36,679 nt of DNA, taken from contig DAORZT010000024.1 of NCBI GenBank assembly GCA_035359995.1, positions 1 through 36,679 of the forward strand, read 5' to 3'. Of this stretch, positions 7,592-14,744 are shown in pieces (positions within the stretch are counted from its first letter, which is position 1; each line of letters begins with the position of its first letter). The translations under genes were made by a program, and so were the position numbers. A model generated the notes under the pieces. The model had not been told where the DNA came from. It did not search any database and saw only the letters and a list, made by a program, of their open reading frames with translations. Origin of the DNA: JAKPCT01 sp029553165. GTDB taxonomy: Bacteria > Bacillota > UBA4882 > UBA8346.

Positions 7592-7622
7592 GATTATAAT
7601 ACCAATTTCCGGTAAGTTACAA
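7592..7622 (-). promoter_or_regulatory. Promoter-like sequence upstream of the startless remnant
   Basis: On the minus strand TTGTAA is followed after 18 bases by TATAAT (about 7595-7600 on this strand's coordinates), then TAAGGA before the 7331-7582 frame. The -10 is a perfect hexamer and the -35 matches four of six. Confidence 0.45.
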
Positions 7623-7698
7623 CATAGACGCAGCATAACTGCGATGGTTATTACTAAATTTTGTTCTAAAACAACGGAGCAATTACCAGCAACCATAA

Positions 7699-7721
7699 TA
7701 TACTATACCTAGTAGGGTATA
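7699..7721 (+). promoter_or_regulatory. CsoR-family-like operator overlapping the trxA -10
   Basis: Inverted repeat TATACC (7704-7709), six bases, GGTATA (7716-7721). It overlaps a TATACT -10 hexamer (7699-7704), with the trxA ribosome site directly after it. The ATACC...GGTAT form resembles operators of CsoR/CstR-type copper- or persulfide-sensing repressors. No such regulator gene is in the window. Confidence 0.5.
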
Positions 7722-7738
7722 CAAAAGGAGTGACTGTG

Positions 7739-8053
7739 ATGATAAATTTAACTGAGAATAATTTTAAAACGGAAGTAATCGATTCCAGCGGACTGGTATT
7801 GGTTGATTTTTGGGCGCCGTGGTGTGGACCTTGCCGGATGTTAATTCCGGTACTGGATCAAATTGCAGCTGAAATGGGAGCTTTGGTAAAAGTGGTCAAA
7901 GTAAATGTGGTTGAAAACGCCAACCTGGCGTCGCAGTTTGATATTATGTCGATCCCAACAATGATTATCTTTAAGAATGGTAGGCCGGTTGAACAATTTG
8001 TTGGCGCTTTGCCAAAGCAACAAATTGAACAAAAAATACAAAGCCATCTGTAG
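7739..8053 (+). CDS. trxA: Thioredoxin
   Basis: 104 aa, a standard thioredoxin: VDFWAPWCGPCRML carries the redox pair Cys29-Gly-Pro-Cys32, and SIPTMIIFKNG holds the cis-proline before strand 4. It is a cytoplasmic disulfide reductase recycled by thioredoxin reductase. I chose ATG 7739, 8 bases from AAAGGAG (7724-7730). GTG 7736 is a possible alternative, and GTG 7730 overlaps the ribosome site. The gene stands alone, convergent with a small pilin gene, and a palindrome overlaps its promoter, so it may be an inducible special-purpose thioredoxin rather than the housekeeping copy. Confidence 0.95.
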   Translation: MINLTENNFKTEVIDSSGLVLVDFWAPWCGPCRMLIPVLDQIAAEMGALVKVVKVNVVENANLASQFDIMSIPTMIIFKNGRPVEQFVGALPKQQIEQKIQSHL

Positions 8054-8079
8054 AATGGATATAGTTACACTTTCAAGTT

Positions 8080-8244
8080 TTATTGGGGGATTTTGCTGGC
8101 GGATGTTTCAATGCTTGTGATTAGACTGGAGGCAAAAAAAGTCAGCGCGACAATAATCGAGATCGCAACCAGACATAAAATAAAGCCATATTCGATTGTC
8201 CCCTGTGCCGTCTCCGATTTATAGAAAAGCTTAATGGTGCTCAT
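8080..8244 (-). CDS. Flp/Tad-type small pilin-like protein (54 aa)
   Basis: Short protein with a class III signal layout: positively charged start (MSTIKLFYKSETA), then QGTIEYGFIL and a 20-residue hydrophobic stretch to about residue 41, then a short polar tail. Cutting between A13 and Q14 would place Glu18 at position +5 of the mature pilin, as required for Flp pilins, where Q-G-x-x-E-Y is common in Gram-positive Tad systems. Prepilin peptidase and the secretion ATPase are not in the window, so this is an orphan. The start is firm: GGGAGGT lies 8 bases upstream of ATG 8244. It converges with trxA. Confidence 0.78.
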   Translation of the reverse strand: MSTIKLFYKSETAQGTIEYGFILCLVAISIIVALTFFASSLITSIETSASKIPQ

Positions 8245-8426
8245 CTTTTTAGACCTCCCTCAAAACAGGATAATAATGGAAATAAAAGTGTAAAACGATC
8301 TGCTTATAATTTGATTATCGTTTATTTTCCGGAATTTTGCGATAGGACTGAAGTCTTTTTTTATTAGGACTTTGGAATCAGAGATTTTGGAATAAAAATA
8401 TTTAAATAGTTTGTGTAAATAAGTAC

Positions 8427-8455
8427 TTGTCAGGATAAAATAACCATGTTATACT
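8427..8455 (+). promoter_or_regulatory. Strong sigma-A promoter of rpsB
   Basis: TTGTCA (8427-8432), a 17-base spacer, and TATACT (8450-8455). Transcription should begin near 8462, leaving about 120 bases of structured leader before the GTG start. The stretch between the pilin start (8244) and this promoter holds no gene; it contains an inverted repeat AAACGAT (8294-8300) / ATCGTTT (8318-8324) of unknown role. Confidence 0.85.
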
Positions 8456-8460
8456 TTTTA

Positions 8461-8497
8461 CTGGTATGCGTGCAAACGCTTATTACACACGCTTTTT
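8461..8497 (+). promoter_or_regulatory. Possible attenuator in the rpsB leader
   Basis: GCGT (8468-8471) can pair with ACGC (8476-8479) around a GCAA loop, or GCGTG (8468-8472) can pair with CACGC (8488-8492) directly before TTTTT (8493-8497). The two pairings are mutually exclusive, and the second has terminator form, although its 5-bp stem is weak. Confidence 0.35.
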
Positions 8498-8580
8498 AAT
8501 TTCTATTCTGGTGCCAGTGACTGGTTGATTAGAAAGATGCGAAAAGCGGAGGAAAAAACCGAAGAAAGGAGGTGGCTGAT

Positions 8581-9351
8581 GTGGCTGTGATTTCAATGAA
8601 ACAATTATTGGAAGCAGGCGTACATTTTGGTCACCAAACAAGACGATGGAACCCAAAGATGGGTCAGTTTATCTTTACTGAGAGGAACGGTATTTATATT
8701 ATCGACCTCCAGAAGACTGTTAAAAAGGTTGAAGAGGCCTACAATTTTGCCCGTTCTGTTGTTGAAAACGGGGAAACCATTTTATTTGTAGGAACCAAAA
8801 AACAGGCACAAGATGCTGTTAAAGAAGAAGCTGAACGTTGTGGAATGTTTTATGTGTCACAACGGTGGTTGGGTGGAACTTTAACTAATTTTAAAACCAT
8901 CCGTACCAGAGTTGATCGTTTGCGTAAAATCGAACAGATGGAGCAGGATGGTTCCTTTGAAGCGCTTCCGAAGAAAGAAGTTTTAGAACTTCAAAAAGAG
9001 CGGAAACGTCTGGAAAAGTTCCTTTCCGGTATCAGAAATATGCACAAGTTACCAGGAGCCGTCTTCATTGTTGACCCGCGTAAAGAAAGAATTGCAGTTG
9101 CCGAAGCAAAGAAACTGGGGATTCCGATTATCGGTATTGTTGATACTAACTGTGACCCGGACGAAATCGATTATGTCATTCCTGGAAATGATGATGCGAT
9201 CAGAGCAGTTAAGCTGCTTGCCGGTAAAATTGCTGATGCAGTTATTGAAGCAAGACAAGGTGCTGATGCTGTTGCTGGTGGTAATGAGGCTGAAGATACT
9301 GCAGTTCCTGAAGAAGAAGCTTCAGAGATGGAACTTGTCGAAGAAGTATAA
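8581..9351 (+). CDS. rpsB: 30S ribosomal protein S2
   Basis: 256 aa. The start matches bacterial S2 almost residue for residue: (M)AVISMKQLLEAGVHFGHQ, then TRRWNPKM. The family signatures RWLGGTLTNFKTI and PGAVFIVDPRKERIAVAEAKKLGIP are present, and the C-terminal tail is acidic (EAEDTAVPEEEASEMELVEE), as is common. S2 bridges the body and head of the small subunit. I start at GTG 8581, 8 bases after the AAAGGAGG at 8565-8572. The upstream GTG at 8572 overlaps that site and would add the non-conserved MAD. It is the first gene of the translation block, behind a strong promoter. A terminator-like stem separates it from tsf. Confidence 0.98.
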   Translation: MAVISMKQLLEAGVHFGHQTRRWNPKMGQFIFTERNGIYIIDLQKTVKKVEEAYNFARSVVENGETILFVGTKKQAQDAVKEEAERCGMFYVSQRWLGGTLTNFKTIRTRVDRLRKIEQMEQDGSFEALPKKEVLELQKERKRLEKFLSGIRNMHKLPGAVFIVDPRKERIAVAEAKKLGIPIIGIVDTNCDPDEIDYVIPGNDDAIRAVKLLAGKIADAVIEARQGADAVAGGNEAEDTAVPEEEASEMELVEEV

Positions 9352-9378
9352 TCCTGGGTTTCTAAGGGGCTTTACTGT

Positions 9379-9422
9379 TGTATTTTGCCAAGGTCTGACC
9401 TAATGGACCATTTAAAAATACA
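9379..9422 (+). promoter_or_regulatory. Structured rpsB-tsf intergenic RNA
   Basis: TGTATTTT (9379-9386) pairs with AAAATACA (9415-9422) and encloses a second pairing, GGTC (9392-9395) with GACC (9406-9409). The structure lies just before the rpsB-tsf terminator and could modulate it. Confidence 0.4.
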
Positions 9423-9430
9423 GATGGTAA

Positions 9431-9461
9431 GGGTGGTGGAGGAACCTAACCACCCTTTTTT
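9431..9461 (+). terminator. Terminator/attenuator between rpsB and tsf
   Basis: GGGTGGT (9431-9437) pairs with ACCACCC (9449-9455), followed by six T (9456-9461). It ends only 32 bases before the tsf start, so partial read-through probably sets the S2:EF-Ts ratio. Confidence 0.85.
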
Positions 9462-9493
9462 AATGTAAATAATTTGTGAAGGAGGATTACATA

Positions 9494-10426
9494 ATGGCTG
9501 AAATAACCGCTGCTGTTGTAAAAGAGCTCCGGGAAAGAACCGGTGCCGGTATGATGGATTGTAAGAAAGCCTTATCAGAAACCAATGGTGATATTGAGAA
9601 GGCTATTGAATATCTTCGTGAAAAGGGTTTGGCTGCTGCAGCTAAAAAAGCTGGCCGTGTTGCTGCTGAAGGTCTGGTAAGTTCTTACCTGACTGGTGAT
9701 AAAAAGGTCGGTGTCTTAATTGAAGTTAACTGTGAAACTGACTTTGTTGCTAAGAACCCTGATTTCCAAAAATTTGTTGAAGATACTGCTGTTATCGTTG
9801 CCGAGAAAGCGCCGGCTGATGTTGAAACCTTAGCAAAGTTGGCAATGAAGGACGGGAAGACGGTAGCTGAAAAAATCACCGAGTTAATCTCAACAATCGG
9901 TGAGAATATGTCAGTCCGACGTTTTGCCAGATTTGAAATTAAAGATAATGGTGTGGTTGATTCTTATATCCACATGGGTGGTAAGATCGGTGTTTTGATT
10001 GAGGTTACCACTGCAAAGGCTGAGACAACTGCTAACCCGGAATTTATTGCATTAGTCAAAGATTTGGCAATGCAGGTTGCCGCTGCAAAACCGGAATATA
10101 ATACCCGCAATGAAGTACCGGAAGCTGTTTTAGAGCAAGAGAAAGCAATTTACAAAGCCCAGGCAGTAAATGAGGGTAAACCTGAAGCTATCGCCGAAAA
10201 GATTATGATAGGCCGTTTGGAAAAATTCTATAAAGAAATCTGTCTGAACGAACAAGTTTTCATCAAAGACGGTGAGAAAACCATCACCAAATTAATCCAG
10301 GAAGTAAATTCAAAATTGGGTGAGAACATTGCAGTTGCCAAATTTGCCCGGTTTGAAAAAGGTGAAGGTATCGAAAAACGTAAAGATGACTTTGCTGAAG
10401 AAGTAATGTCACAGATTAAAAACTAA
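9494..10426 (+). CDS. tsf: Elongation factor Ts
   Basis: 310 aa nucleotide-exchange factor for EF-Tu. The N-terminal UBA-like domain (residues 1-55, with LRERTGAGMMDCKKAL) is followed by VNCETDFVAKN (78-88), whose TDFV contacts the EF-Tu GTPase domain, then the core subdomains with repeated RFARFE elements and a dimerisation region. It is somewhat longer than the E. coli protein (283 aa). I chose ATG 9494: AAGGAGG (9479-9485) is 8 bases away, and MAEITAAVVKELRE is the conserved beginning. The GTG at 9476 lies before the ribosome site. A strong terminator follows, so pyrH is a separate transcript or depends on read-through. Confidence 0.98.
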   Translation: MAEITAAVVKELRERTGAGMMDCKKALSETNGDIEKAIEYLREKGLAAAAKKAGRVAAEGLVSSYLTGDKKVGVLIEVNCETDFVAKNPDFQKFVEDTAVIVAEKAPADVETLAKLAMKDGKTVAEKITELISTIGENMSVRRFARFEIKDNGVVDSYIHMGGKIGVLIEVTTAKAETTANPEFIALVKDLAMQVAAAKPEYNTRNEVPEAVLEQEKAIYKAQAVNEGKPEAIAEKIMIGRLEKFYKEICLNEQVFIKDGEKTITKLIQEVNSKLGENIAVAKFARFEKGEGIEKRKDDFAEEVMSQIKN

Positions 10427-10432
10427 TAATTA

Positions 10433-10456
10433 GGAACACGAAAGTGTTCCTTTTTT
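10433..10456 (+). terminator. tsf terminator
   Basis: GGAACAC (10433-10439), GAAA loop, GTGTTCC (10444-10450), then TTTTTT (10451-10456): a perfect intrinsic terminator. Confidence 0.95.
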
Positions 10457-10470
10457 CTAAAATCTTATTA

Positions 10471-10493
10471 GTTTAAATAAATCTCATTTAAAC
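10471..10493. promoter_or_regulatory. Palindrome upstream of pyrH
   Basis: GTTTAAAT (10471-10478) and ATTTAAAC (10486-10493) form a perfect 8-bp inverted repeat with a 7-base spacer between the tsf terminator and pyrH. It could be a dimeric regulator site. I do not match it to a known operator. The rest of 10494-10655 shows no gene and no promoter I can call with confidence. Confidence 0.35.
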
Positions 10494-10655
10494 AGCACGC
10501 TTAAGAATAATTACGAAAATTGACGCGGACCAAAAAGCTACTTTAGTCATCCAGAGCAGATCGGGATTGGAAAACAATTAGAAACTTTTTTCAAATTAGC
10601 AGGAATTAAAATTAGGTTCACGAAGATATATTATGGTAAATGGGGGAATTGATTA

Positions 10656-11378
10656 ATGCAGACTCCAAAATTCAAACGGATTGTGCTGAAACTAAGCGGT
10701 GAAGCTTTGGCCGGAGAAAAAGGATTTGGTATTGACCAGGATATTGTTAATATTATTGCCCAACAGACTAAAGAAGTAGTTGATCTTGGTGTTCAAATAG
10801 CAGTTGTGGTAGGCGGCGGTAATTTTTGGCGTGGCGCTACCGGGAGCCATACGGGAATTGAACGTTCAACCGCCGATTATATGGGGATGTTGGCTACAGT
10901 TATCAATTCATTAGCGCTCCAAAATGCTTTTGAGCGCCATGGAATTCCCACCAGAGTTCAGACGGCAATTGAGATGAGACAGATTGCAGAGCCTTATATT
11001 AGAAGACGGGCTACGCGTCATTTGGAGAAAGGCCGCGTGGTGATCTTTGCAGCCGGCACCGGTAATCCTTACTTTTCAACCGATACTGCTGCTGCTTTAC
11101 GGGCGGCTGAGATTGAAGCAGAGATAATTTTGATGGCTAAAAAGGTCGATGGTGTTTACAGCGCTGACCCCAAAGTTGATCCTTTAGCAACCCGGTTTGA
11201 TAATTTGAACTTTATGCAAGTTTTACAGCAGCGCTTACGGGTGATGGATTCGACCGCAACTTCATTATGTATGGAAAATAAGATTCCGATTGTTGTCTTT
11301 AATTTAAATGAAGTCGGCAATATTCGCCGCATTGTTCTTGGTGAAAAAGTAGGAACATATGTAAGAGGGGAGGATTAA
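10656..11378 (+). CDS. pyrH: UMP kinase
   Basis: 240 aa, the usual length of bacterial UMP kinase (amino acid kinase fold), which makes UDP from UMP as a hexamer under allosteric control by GTP and UTP. Motifs: KLSGEALAG for phosphate binding near the N-terminus, VVGGGNFWRG, DYMGMLATVINSLALQ, a GTGNPYFSTDTAAALRA block, KKVDGVYSADP, and the terminal VMDSTATSLCMENKIPI. ATG 10656 has a GGGGGAA ribosome site. It is followed after 3 bases by frr, the near-universal pyrH-frr pair. Confidence 0.98.
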   Translation: MQTPKFKRIVLKLSGEALAGEKGFGIDQDIVNIIAQQTKEVVDLGVQIAVVVGGGNFWRGATGSHTGIERSTADYMGMLATVINSLALQNAFERHGIPTRVQTAIEMRQIAEPYIRRRATRHLEKGRVVIFAAGTGNPYFSTDTAAALRAAEIEAEIILMAKKVDGVYSADPKVDPLATRFDNLNFMQVLQQRLRVMDSTATSLCMENKIPIVVFNLNEVGNIRRIVLGEKVGTYVRGED

Positions 11379-11381
11379 TCA

Positions 11382-11939
11382 ATGATCAAAGAATTGTTAA
11401 ATGAAACCGAAGTTCATATGAAAGGTGCTATTGAAGCGACTAAAAAAGAGTTTCAAAATATTCGTACCGGACGCGCTAATCCCAGTATTTTAGAGCGGGT
11501 GCTAGTTGACTATTATGGCGCGCCAACGCCGATCAATCAGTTAGCAAACATTACGTCCGCGGATGCCCGGATGTTAGTGATTCAACCTTGGGATAAATCT
11601 GCAGTAAGTGCTATTGAGAAAGCAATTTTGAAATCTGATATTGGTTTAAATCCGGTTAACGATGGCGGTGTTATTCGCCTGCCCATACCACCGCTTACTG
11701 AGGAGCGTCGTAAGGAATTAGTAAAAGTATTGAAGAAAGAAGCTGAAGAGAAGAGAGTAGTAATTCGGAATATTCGCCGTGATGCTAACGATAAGGTTAA
11801 GGCTCTTGAGAAAGATGGAAAAGTAACTGAGGATGAAGCTAAACGCGGGCATGATGAAGTCCAAAAGTTGACTGATAAATATATTGCAGAGATTGATAAA
11901 TTACTTGAACATAAAGAGAAAGAGATTATGGAGGTTTAA
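11382..11939 (+). CDS. frr: Ribosome recycling factor
   Basis: 185 aa, exactly the family length. RRF splits post-termination ribosomes together with EF-G. Diagnostic segments: FQNIRTGRANPSILERV, VDYYGAPTPINQLANI, LVIQPWDKSAVSAIEKAI, GVIRLPIPPLTEERRKELVK and a long helix ending DEVQKLTDKYIAEIDKLL. The ribosome site GAGGGGAGG overlaps the end of pyrH, so the two are translationally close. A perfect GC-rich stem without a T run follows before uppS. Confidence 0.98.
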   Translation: MIKELLNETEVHMKGAIEATKKEFQNIRTGRANPSILERVLVDYYGAPTPINQLANITSADARMLVIQPWDKSAVSAIEKAILKSDIGLNPVNDGGVIRLPIPPLTEERRKELVKVLKKEAEEKRVVIRNIRRDANDKVKALEKDGKVTEDEAKRGHDEVQKLTDKYIAEIDKLLEHKEKEIMEV

Positions 11940-11945
11940 TTACTA

Positions 11946-11966
11946 CCCCCTCAACTCTTGAGGGGG
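11946..11966 (+). promoter_or_regulatory. Perfect hairpin between frr and uppS
   Basis: CCCCCTCAA (11946-11954), CTC loop, TTGAGGGGG (11958-11966). No T run follows, so it is not a standard terminator. Its 3' arm contains the only purine-rich ribosome-site-like sequence ahead of uppS, 16 bases before the ATG. Confidence 0.6.
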
Positions 11967-11982
11967 ATTAATAATATTTATA

Positions 11983-12744
11983 ATGAAAATAATAGAAAAA
12001 ATCATAAAAATGTTTAAACCGCAGGTGAAACCGGAATTGAACGATATTCCAAAACACATTGCGATAATTATGGATGGTAATGGCCGTTGGGCCGAACAAC
12101 GTGGTTTACCCAGAACTGCCGGGCATAAGGCCGGACTGCAGAGTTTGCGTGATGCAATTACAGTCTGTATTCTTTATGGAGTTCCCTATTTAACTGTATA
12201 TGCTTTTTCAACTGAAAACTGGAGCAGGCCTTCTAAAGAAGTCGATTTTTTAATGAATCTGTTTGAAGATGTATTGAAGAATGAAACCGAAAGACTTCAC
12301 CAACAGGGGGTTAAGTTAAATTTTATTGGTTTAAGACATAATCTTAAGCCTTCATTGGTCCAAATGATGGAGAGTTGTGAAGCTAAAACGAGCGCTAATG
12401 ATAAATTAACTTTGAATATCGCAATTAATTATGGAGGCCGCTCGGAACTGTTAGAAGTCACTCGCAAAGTTGCCGCGCAAGTAAAAGCTGGTACACTGGA
12501 ACCAGAGAAGATAACTGAGAATGAAATTATTGAGCACTTATTTACCAAAGGACAACCTGATCCGGATCTTCTAATTAGGACCAGTGGCGAGAGCCGGATT
12601 AGTAATTTTTTGATTTGGCAAATTGCCTACGCAGAGCTTTATTTTGCCGATAAATTATGGCCGGATTTCGGTAAGGATGATTTAGCTGAGGCGATTGAAT
12701 TTTATAGTAAACGCGAACGTAGATTTGGCGGACTTAAACTTTAA
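11983..12744 (+). CDS. uppS: Undecaprenyl diphosphate synthase (cis-prenyltransferase)
   Basis: 253 aa cytoplasmic enzyme that adds isopentenyl-PP units to farnesyl-PP to make the C55 carrier lipid for cell wall synthesis. IPKHIAIIMDGNGRWAEQRG (22-41) includes the catalytic Asp31. HKAGLQSLRDA, AFSTENWSRPSKEV and the RTSGESRISNFLIWQIAYAE block are all typical. It is fed by the MEP pathway genes dxr and ispG in the same region. ATG 11983 lacks a nearby ribosome site: the purine run is 16 bases off and inside a hairpin. An in-frame ATG at 12010 has none either, so the start is less certain than the function. Confidence 0.96.
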   Translation: MKIIEKIIKMFKPQVKPELNDIPKHIAIIMDGNGRWAEQRGLPRTAGHKAGLQSLRDAITVCILYGVPYLTVYAFSTENWSRPSKEVDFLMNLFEDVLKNETERLHQQGVKLNFIGLRHNLKPSLVQMMESCEAKTSANDKLTLNIAINYGGRSELLEVTRKVAAQVKAGTLEPEKITENEIIEHLFTKGQPDPDLLIRTSGESRISNFLIWQIAYAELYFADKLWPDFGKDDLAEAIEFYSKRERRFGGLKL

Positions 12745-12758
12745 GAGAGGATTGGCTG

Positions 12759-13607
12759 ATGGCTCAAAGAGTTATTACGGGAACATTAGGGGGCATAGTT
12801 CTATTAGCAGTGATTCTTGCGGGAGGAATCTGGTATACATTAACGGTTGGCTTACTGGTGACATTAGCCTTGCTTGAATATGCCGAGTTATTAAAGAAAC
12901 AGTCTTTCCGTCCTCAAACGCAGCTTTTGGTAGCCAGTTCCTTAGTGATGATTGCATTTTTGTATATCATCAACCAGTTTGCCGGTTCCTATCAGCAGGA
13001 AGCGTTGGTGAAGAGTGAGCGTCTGATTTCGCTTTCGTTGCTACTTATGTTTATTTCTATTGCCGGTAATGAATTGTTGCGCGGTAAATCTTTAGAACAG
13101 GGATTTTATAATGTGGCGATCAATTTGTTTGGTGCGGTCTATATTGGATTAATGTTTGCATATATCTTATTGTTAAGATACATACCGGTTGAGAATGGAA
13201 TGTATGCGTTATTTACGATCTTAGTAACATGGGCTAATGATACGACAGCGTTCTTTATCGGTACCAAATTTGGTAAACACAAATTATCACCGCGGATTAG
13301 CCCTAAAAAAAGTATTGAAGGGTCAATTGGTGGCTTGGTAGGCGGATGGGTGATCGCGGTTTTGCTTGGTTTTTTATACCGTCGCAGCTTGTTGCCGCTG
13401 TTGATCTTAGGGACCTTAGTTGTAATTGCCGGTCAATTTGGTGATTTGGTGGAATCGATTATCAAACGGAATATCGGTGTAAAAGATTCAGGATCATTTT
13501 TACCCGGACATGGAGGAATTCTTGATCGGTTCGACAGTCTGTTAATAGCTGCGCCGGTTGCTTATTATACAGTAGTTTATTTGTTTCCGTATTTCAAAAT
13601 AATCTGA
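12759..13607 (+). CDS. cdsA: Phosphatidate cytidylyltransferase (CDP-diglyceride synthase)
   Basis: 282 aa integral membrane protein, about eight membrane segments, converting phosphatidic acid and CTP to CDP-diacylglycerol, the branch point of phospholipid synthesis. The C-terminal signature is complete: SIIKRNIGVKDSGSFLPGHG followed by GILDRFDSLL. WANDTTAFFIGTKFGKHKLS with SPKKSIEGSIGG precedes it. ATG 12759 has GAGAGG 8 bases upstream. It lies 14 bases after uppS, the normal uppS-cdsA order. The next gene in most Firmicutes is dxr, but here an AI-2E family gene intervenes. Confidence 0.96.
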   Translation: MAQRVITGTLGGIVLLAVILAGGIWYTLTVGLLVTLALLEYAELLKKQSFRPQTQLLVASSLVMIAFLYIINQFAGSYQQEALVKSERLISLSLLLMFISIAGNELLRGKSLEQGFYNVAINLFGAVYIGLMFAYILLLRYIPVENGMYALFTILVTWANDTTAFFIGTKFGKHKLSPRISPKKSIEGSIGGLVGGWVIAVLLGFLYRRSLLPLLILGTLVVIAGQFGDLVESIIKRNIGVKDSGSFLPGHGGILDRFDSLLIAAPVAYYTVVYLFPYFKII

Positions 13608-13628
13608 TTTTAACATTTAAGTTTGCAG

Positions 13629-13661
13629 CTTTTAAAAGTCGTATTGTAAAACTTTTAAAAG
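13629..13661. promoter_or_regulatory. Palindromic hairpin upstream of the AI-2E family gene
   Basis: CTTTTAAAAGT (13629-13639) is perfectly complementary to ACTTTTAAAAG (13651-13661) across an 11-base loop, and each arm contains the 10-bp palindrome CTTTTAAAAG. It could be a double operator or an AT-rich hairpin. There is no terminator T run after it. Confidence 0.5.
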
Positions 13662-13675
13662 TGAGTGAATCGTGA

Positions 13676-14722
13676 ATGAATCGTAAATATCTGGCAGTAT
13701 TGCTGTCATTGTTGGTTGCTGGGGGCCTAATCTGGGGTTTTAAGTTGATCTTCCCATTGATTGCTCCTTTTTTAATCGGTATCGTCTTTGCCTGTTTAAT
13801 TGAACCGTTTGTGGAAAGTCTGGAAAGAGTCTTTAATTTAAACCGGTCAATTGCCATTGTTGTGACGTTAATAATTTTAGTAATAACAATTTTGGCTTTA
13901 TTAAATTTAACAATCTCTCTGATCTATTTTGAGGTTCAACGCTGTTTGCCACAGGCACAGTTAATAACTGATCGTTTTATCAGTGTAATTGCGCGGATAA
14001 CGATTTGGTTTCAACAATTCCTTCCCGGGATTAAAGATGGTTGGTTGCAGCTTAGTACCTTTAATAATTCAGTCGACCACTTGTTGAAGGTACTATTGAT
14101 TAATCTGGTCAGTTTTGTTTCACAACTGCCACAGATTTTGATTTCAATATTAATTGGCGCGGTTACGGCTTTCTTTTATAGCCGTGATCAGCAACTGATC
14201 AAAAAACAGTTCCTTCGGATAATACCTTGCAGACTGCATCAAATTATTGCCCGGGTTAATGAAGAAATTGTTGAGAATGTTGCTAAATTTGTACGGGTTG
14301 AACTCGCTTTGGTACTGTTAACAAGTTGTTTCACTTGGATAACTTTTAGAGTATTAGGTATTGACAGTGCAGCGACTTATGGTTTTTTAGCAGGTGTTTT
14401 TGATGTTATTCCGATTATGGGACCGGGAATGATTTTTATTCCGGCGGCGATTGTCAGTTTTTTTATTCAGAAGTATTCGGTGGCTTTGATAATAATTGGT
14501 TCTTATTTTGTACTGATTTTCATCCGGCAAGTGGTCCAATTAAGGCTTGTCGGAGATTGTTTTAATTTCCATCCCCTGTTGACATTATTAGTCTTCTATG
14601 TTGGATTAAAGCTTTTTGGGATTATTGGCATCATATTAGGACCAATCATCTTGATTGTTTTACGGGGATATTACCGGATCGTGAAGCAATTTTGGGATAA
14701 TGATCAAATTGCTGAAACTTGA
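13676..14722 (+). CDS. AI-2E family transporter (YtvI/PerM-like)
   Basis: 348 aa with about eight membrane segments in the AI-2E/PerM layout: two N-terminal helices, a long soluble stretch (about 90-145), then the C-terminal helical block. Family motifs are GVFDVIPIMGPGMIFIPAAI and HPLLTLLVFYVGLKLFGIIG, followed by GIILGPI. Members include the sporulation protein YtvI of Bacillus and Na+/H+ exchangers; autoinducer transport is not general to the family. The substrate cannot be read here. The Spo0E-like gene elsewhere in the window makes a YtvI-type sporulation role plausible. The start has only a weak GTGAG site. The gene interrupts the usual cdsA-dxr neighbourhood and is preceded by a perfect palindromic hairpin. 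Confidence 0.85.
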   Translation: MNRKYLAVLLSLLVAGGLIWGFKLIFPLIAPFLIGIVFACLIEPFVESLERVFNLNRSIAIVVTLIILVITILALLNLTISLIYFEVQRCLPQAQLITDRFISVIARITIWFQQFLPGIKDGWLQLSTFNNSVDHLLKVLLINLVSFVSQLPQILISILIGAVTAFFYSRDQQLIKKQFLRIIPCRLHQIIARVNEEIVENVAKFVRVELALVLLTSCFTWITFRVLGIDSAATYGFLAGVFDVIPIMGPGMIFIPAAIVSFFIQKYSVALIIIGSYFVLIFIRQVVQLRLVGDCFNFHPLLTLLVFYVGLKLFGIIGIILGPIILIVLRGYYRIVKQFWDNDQIAET

Positions 14723-14744
14723 AAGCAGATGGAGTGAATCTAAC

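Noticed and set aside
9068..9403. 111-codon plus-strand frame overlapping rpsB in another phase
   Set aside because: Shadow of the S2 coding sequence; composition (many Leu, Met) reflects frame shift of S2 codons.
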